From assembly GCA_005789375.1 (NCBI GenBank), contig SXXZ01000236.1, forward strand, positions 1 through 9,524: a stretch of 9,524 nucleotides of DNA. The letters are read 5' to 3'. Below are positions 7,428 through 9,524 of this stretch, one piece after another; the stretch's first letter is position 1; every line of letters starts with the position of its first letter. Position numbers and translations under genes: made by a program. The stretch is from Verrucomicrobiales bacterium (GTDB lineage Bacteria > Verrucomicrobiota > Verrucomicrobiae > Limisphaerales > UBA9464). The notes beneath the pieces are model-generated. The model was given only the letters and a program-made list of their open reading frames with translations, ran no database searches and was not told the origin of the DNA.

Positions 7428-7446
7428 CCGAGCGAGCCATTGGAGT

Positions 7447-7463
7447 ACTTTGAACCTGTCACT
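7447..7463. repeat. 17-bp repeat, copy 1
   Basis: The sequence ACTTTGAACCTGTCACT here recurs exactly at 7501-7517, 54 bp downstream, and in degenerate form at 7622-7636. The flanking bases are not conserved between copies, so the repeated unit is the 17-mer itself. Confidence 0.8.
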
Positions 7464-7500
7464 TTATCATCACCCAAAGACACGGCTGAGCCGAACCCAC

Positions 7501-7517
7501 ACTTTGAACCTGTCACT
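7501..7517. repeat. 17-bp repeat, copy 2
   Basis: This is an exact second copy of ACTTTGAACCTGTCACT in the same orientation as copy 1. The 37-bp spacer between the copies shows no obvious internal repeat. Confidence 0.8.
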
Positions 7518-7571
7518 CTGTTGTGATCGATGGCGATGGACCCTGGGGTCGCTCTGAGCGCTGGGCACTGA

Positions 7572-7616
7572 GGCAACGTCGCCGCCGAGCTCAAAGGCAG
7601 CGATCCAAGCGTTGCC
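7572..7616. repeat. Inverted repeat with 7-bp arms
   Basis: GGCAACG (7572-7578) is complementary to CGTTGCC (7610-7616), with 31 bases between. It lies between the second and third copies of the 17-bp repeat. No T tract follows on either strand, so it does not look like a terminator. Confidence 0.35.
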
Positions 7617-7621
7617 CAAAC

Positions 7622-7636
7622 ATCGAACCGGTCACT
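7622..7636. repeat. Degenerate third copy of the 17-bp repeat
   Basis: ATCGAACCGGTCACT matches the last 15 bases of the repeat at 12 positions, keeping GAACC and GTCACT, in the same orientation. It lies about 100 bp upstream of the metF start. Confidence 0.5.
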
Positions 7637-7722
7637 GGAGGGCGCCAACAAACATATCATCCCATCAGGATTGATTGATTTGACTCTTGATTCCCTATCC
7701 GGACCGCCCATATTTGAATCTC

Positions 7723-8616
7723 ATGATCCGCCACATCCACGAGATCCATCGGGAGAACGCCGGACGGGGCCGCCCCTCGTATTCCATCGAGTTCTTTCCG
7801 CCCAAGACTGAGGAAGGTGAGCGGGCGTTGTTTGAGAAGACCCTCCCTGCCCTCTTGGCCGCTCGGCCGGATTACTGTTCGGTGACCTACGGAGCCGGCG
7901 GATCCACCCGTGAAAAGACCTTGGGGATCGTCGAACGCATCCAGCGCGACTTCGGGTTAACGACGGTGATGCACCTGACTTGCGTCAACGCCGACAAGAC
8001 CGAACTAGGATCAGTCATCGATGAAGCAAAAGCCCGCGGTGTGCGCAACATCTTGGCGCTGCGTGGAGACCCTCCCGGCGGTTCCGGCGAGTGGGTGCCA
8101 ACCGAAGGAGGGTTCCGTTATTCCTCGGAACTCGTGGCCTACTTGAAAGAGATCGGCGACTTGAGCATCGGCACGGCTGGTTTCCCAGAAGGCCACATCG
8201 CCCAGACCGGCGGCAAACACCAGGATTGGCAGCACCTGGCCGACAAAATTCACCAGGGAGCCCATTTCGTAGTGACTCAGTTGTTTTACGACAACGACGA
8301 CTACTTCGCCATGCGGGACCATTTGACAAAGACGTTGGGCGTCGATGTGCCATTGATCCCAGGCCTCCTGCCCGTCGTGGCTCGCAACCAGACCAAAAAA
8401 TTCACAGCGCTCTGCGGAGCGCGGTTGCCCGAGCGGTTCCTCTCCCGCCTCGAAGCTCTGGGTGACGACGATGCCGCCGTGACCGCATTCGGCATCGAAT
8501 ACTGCACGCAGCAAATCGAAGAACTCATCCGGGGTGGCGCTCCGGGCGTGCACTTTTACACCCTGAACAAAGCTCACTCCACGGTTCAGATTCTCAAGAA
8601 TCTAGGCCACGCCTGA
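7723..8616 (+). CDS. metF: 5,10-methylenetetrahydrofolate reductase
   Basis: MetF reduces 5,10-methylene-THF to 5-methyl-THF with FAD and NAD(P)H, supplying the methyl group for methionine synthesis. From the ATG at 7723 it has 297 residues, matching the 296 of E. coli MetF and lacking the C-terminal regulatory domain of eukaryotic enzymes. Motifs include SIEFFPPKTEEGE (21-33, with catalytic Glu23), SVTYGAGGSTREKT (53-66), MHLTCVN (83-89), NILALRGDPPGG (109-120, with Asp116 at the FAD/folate site), GTAGFPEGH (150-158), VTQLFYDNDDYFAMRD (184-199), IPGLLPV (212-218) and GAPGVHFYTLN (272-282). A TTG at 7687 would add 12 residues without family similarity, so I chose the ATG; no clear Shine-Dalgarno precedes either. 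The secreted protein gene follows after 27 bp and may share the transcript. No methionine synthase gene is in view. Confidence 0.96.
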   Translation: MIRHIHEIHRENAGRGRPSYSIEFFPPKTEEGERALFEKTLPALLAARPDYCSVTYGAGGSTREKTLGIVERIQRDFGLTTVMHLTCVNADKTELGSVIDEAKARGVRNILALRGDPPGGSGEWVPTEGGFRYSSELVAYLKEIGDLSIGTAGFPEGHIAQTGGKHQDWQHLADKIHQGAHFVVTQLFYDNDDYFAMRDHLTKTLGVDVPLIPGLLPVVARNQTKKFTALCGARLPERFLSRLEALGDDDAAVTAFGIEYCTQQIEELIRGGAPGVHFYTLNKAHSTVQILKNLGHA

Positions 8617-8643
8617 GCTCCTCAGCCCGACTGCCCGGACCTT

Positions 8644-9384
8644 ATGATTCGTCTCATTTGCCTGTCCCTCCTGTGGATCCACGTTGGGTTTCTCCGACTG
8701 AACGCCGAGTCTGAATGGCGTCCGTGGTTCGAAAAGATCAACGCCCGCTTGTGCGAAACATTGACCCCGCCACAGCGGTCTTCCTTAGCCGAACCACCCG
8801 TGCGAGTGACTACTGGCAAAAGCCCGTGGGTGGAATCCAAGGGTCGGCAAGTCTTGGTGAGCGACGACGCGCTGGAACTATGGTCTCGCCTCGCCTTGGC
8901 GATGGGCCGTGACTCCGCTTGCCCAGGCTATCTCGCTGAATTCCTTCGGCGTTGTGCCGATGCGCCCAACGGCATGGCTGCATTGCCCGACCCCGCAGAA
9001 ATTCCGACCAAGAAGGCCCGCAAGCCAGTGACCGATGACCGGAATCAGCAACTCACGGCCTTCAATCAACTGGCTGCAACCTGGGTGGCTACCGAGCTCG
9101 TTCGCACGTTACTCACCCAGCCGGGGGGAGATTCGGCCAACGTTGGTTCAGCCCCCGTTGCGAACTCCCTCAGCGATGCCCAATCCCTCGATACCCTGCG
9201 CGAAGGCACACGTTTGGCAGCACGGAGCGGATACACCTCCGAAGCCCTTCAAAGCCTGGTGATCGCCTTACCGACCGGCGCTCCCACGCCCGAATGGGCC
9301 CGATCATTTCTTCCCTCCCAAACTCGGGGACCGGCTTTGGCTAAGGAGATTAAGAAGGTCGAGCGCAAGTCCCTCGGGCGCTGA
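8644..9384 (+). CDS. Predicted secreted protein of unknown function, possible inactive M48-like peptidase
   Basis: I do not recognise a named family with confidence. The 246-residue protein starts with a signal peptide (MIRLICLSLLWIHVGFLRLNA, cleavage near Ala21), so it is probably exported. A conserved-looking segment, QVLVSDDALELWSRLALAM (69-87), resembles the strand and helix before the active-site helix of M48-type metallopeptidases (peptide, then V-hydrophobic-V, then an LEL helix). AFNQLAATWVATELVRTLL (139-157) falls where such proteins carry HExxH, but here reads TELVR, keeping only the Glu. DTLREGTRLAARSGYTSEAL (183-202) resembles the later 'EREAD...ARAGYDPEAL' helix. Residues 111-135 are rich in Pro, Lys and Asp and look like a linker. 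This resemblance is by eye and weak. The gene starts with ATG 27 bp after metF and has no clear Shine-Dalgarno. Confidence 0.75.
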   Translation: MIRLICLSLLWIHVGFLRLNAESEWRPWFEKINARLCETLTPPQRSSLAEPPVRVTTGKSPWVESKGRQVLVSDDALELWSRLALAMGRDSACPGYLAEFLRRCADAPNGMAALPDPAEIPTKKARKPVTDDRNQQLTAFNQLAATWVATELVRTLLTQPGGDSANVGSAPVANSLSDAQSLDTLREGTRLAARSGYTSEALQSLVIALPTGAPTPEWARSFLPSQTRGPALAKEIKKVERKSLGR

Positions 9385-9407
9385 TCACCGTCCGCCGAAC
9401 AAGCGTT

Positions 9408-9524
9408 TTAAGAGTGTCCTGCACTGCCTCTTTTCAGCGGCTCGCCTGAAGAAACTTTGCCTTCATCCTTGCTGTGAAGGCGTCTATCCCGTATTTCTTT
9501 GCGCCTCGGGATCGCGGGGTGGAG
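9408..9524 (-). other. Right-edge stretch without a supported gene; open minus-strand frame
   Basis: After the secreted protein gene the plus strand has no ATG to the window end. On the minus strand one frame is open from the edge to a TAA at 9410-9408, giving 38 residues rich in Arg, Lys and Ser (for example RRKEIRDRRLHSKDEGK). It could be the tail of a convergent gene, but the stretch is short enough to be open by chance and I recognise no family. A small inverted repeat, GCCTTCA (9459-9465) and TGAAGGC (9475-9481), lies inside it. Confidence 0.15.

Larger units (their letters stand above)
7359..7722. other. Divergent intergenic region with repeats
   Basis: This 364-bp stretch separates the minus-strand oxidoreductase from plus-strand metF and should contain both promoters. 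I see no convincing gene: the open minus-strand frame at 7418-7711 reads through the repeats and resembles no family. It holds the 17-bp repeat cluster and the small inverted repeats listed separately. A loose promoter candidate for metF is TTGATT at 7671-7676 with CTATCC about 18 bp downstream; the -10 match is poor. I see no SAM or SAH riboswitch pattern before metF. Confidence 0.6.

Noticed and set aside
7418..7711. 97-codon open frame on the minus strand in the intergenic region
   Set aside because: It runs through the 17-bp repeats, which account for its repeated VTGSK residues, overlaps the likely metF promoter and resembles no family.
7637..7722. SAM or SAH riboswitch before metF
   Set aside because: No conserved paired elements or following terminator can be recognised in the leader.

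Overview
The window (about 60% GC by eye) looks like chromosomal DNA from the Planctomycetota/Verrucomicrobiota group, more likely Verrucomicrobiota. The main reasons are the DUF1553 and DUF1501 proteins, which are strongly expanded in those phyla, sitting beside a secreted sulfatase, plus a Tat-exported Gfo/Idh/MocA oxidoreductase. Apart from the sulfatase, few genes have an obvious Shine-Dalgarno sequence. The phylum call is inference from gene content.

Region 1 (2-3598, + strand) is a tightly packed cassette: the C-terminal end of a DUF1553 (PSD1) protein, a sulfatase overlapping it by 11 bp, and a Tat-signal DUF1501 protein overlapping the sulfatase by 4 bp (ATGA). The overlaps imply translational coupling. 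The cassette is probably used at or beyond the inner membrane to attack a sulfated polymer. The substrate cannot be read from the sequence.

Region 2 (3724-4857, + strand) is gcvT, the aminomethyltransferase of the glycine cleavage system, without gcvH or gcvP beside it. A 12-bp perfect inverted repeat (4872-4921) separates it from the convergent minus-strand genes.

Region 3 (4983-7358, - strand) holds a Gfo/Idh/MocA oxidoreductase followed by a membrane fatty acid desaturase with the three classic histidine boxes. Just before the preferred desaturase ATG lies a small hairpin followed by eight T residues, which resembles an attenuator.

Region 4 (7359-7722) is a 364-bp divergent intergenic region. 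It carries two exact copies and one degenerate copy of a 17-bp sequence, plus several small inverted repeats.

Region 5 (7723-9384, + strand) is metF (5,10-methylenetetrahydrofolate reductase) followed after 27 bp by a predicted secreted protein of unknown function. That protein faintly resembles M48-type metallopeptidases but has no HExxH motif. gcvT and metF both feed folate one-carbon metabolism (GcvT makes methylene-THF and MetF reduces it), but they are not in one operon here. The last 140 bp hold no gene I can support, only an open minus-strand frame running off the edge.

I see no CRISPR array, tRNA, rRNA, transposase or phage gene. The least explained parts are the coupled DUF1553-sulfatase-DUF1501 cassette, the HExxH-less secreted protein and the 17-bp repeat cluster.
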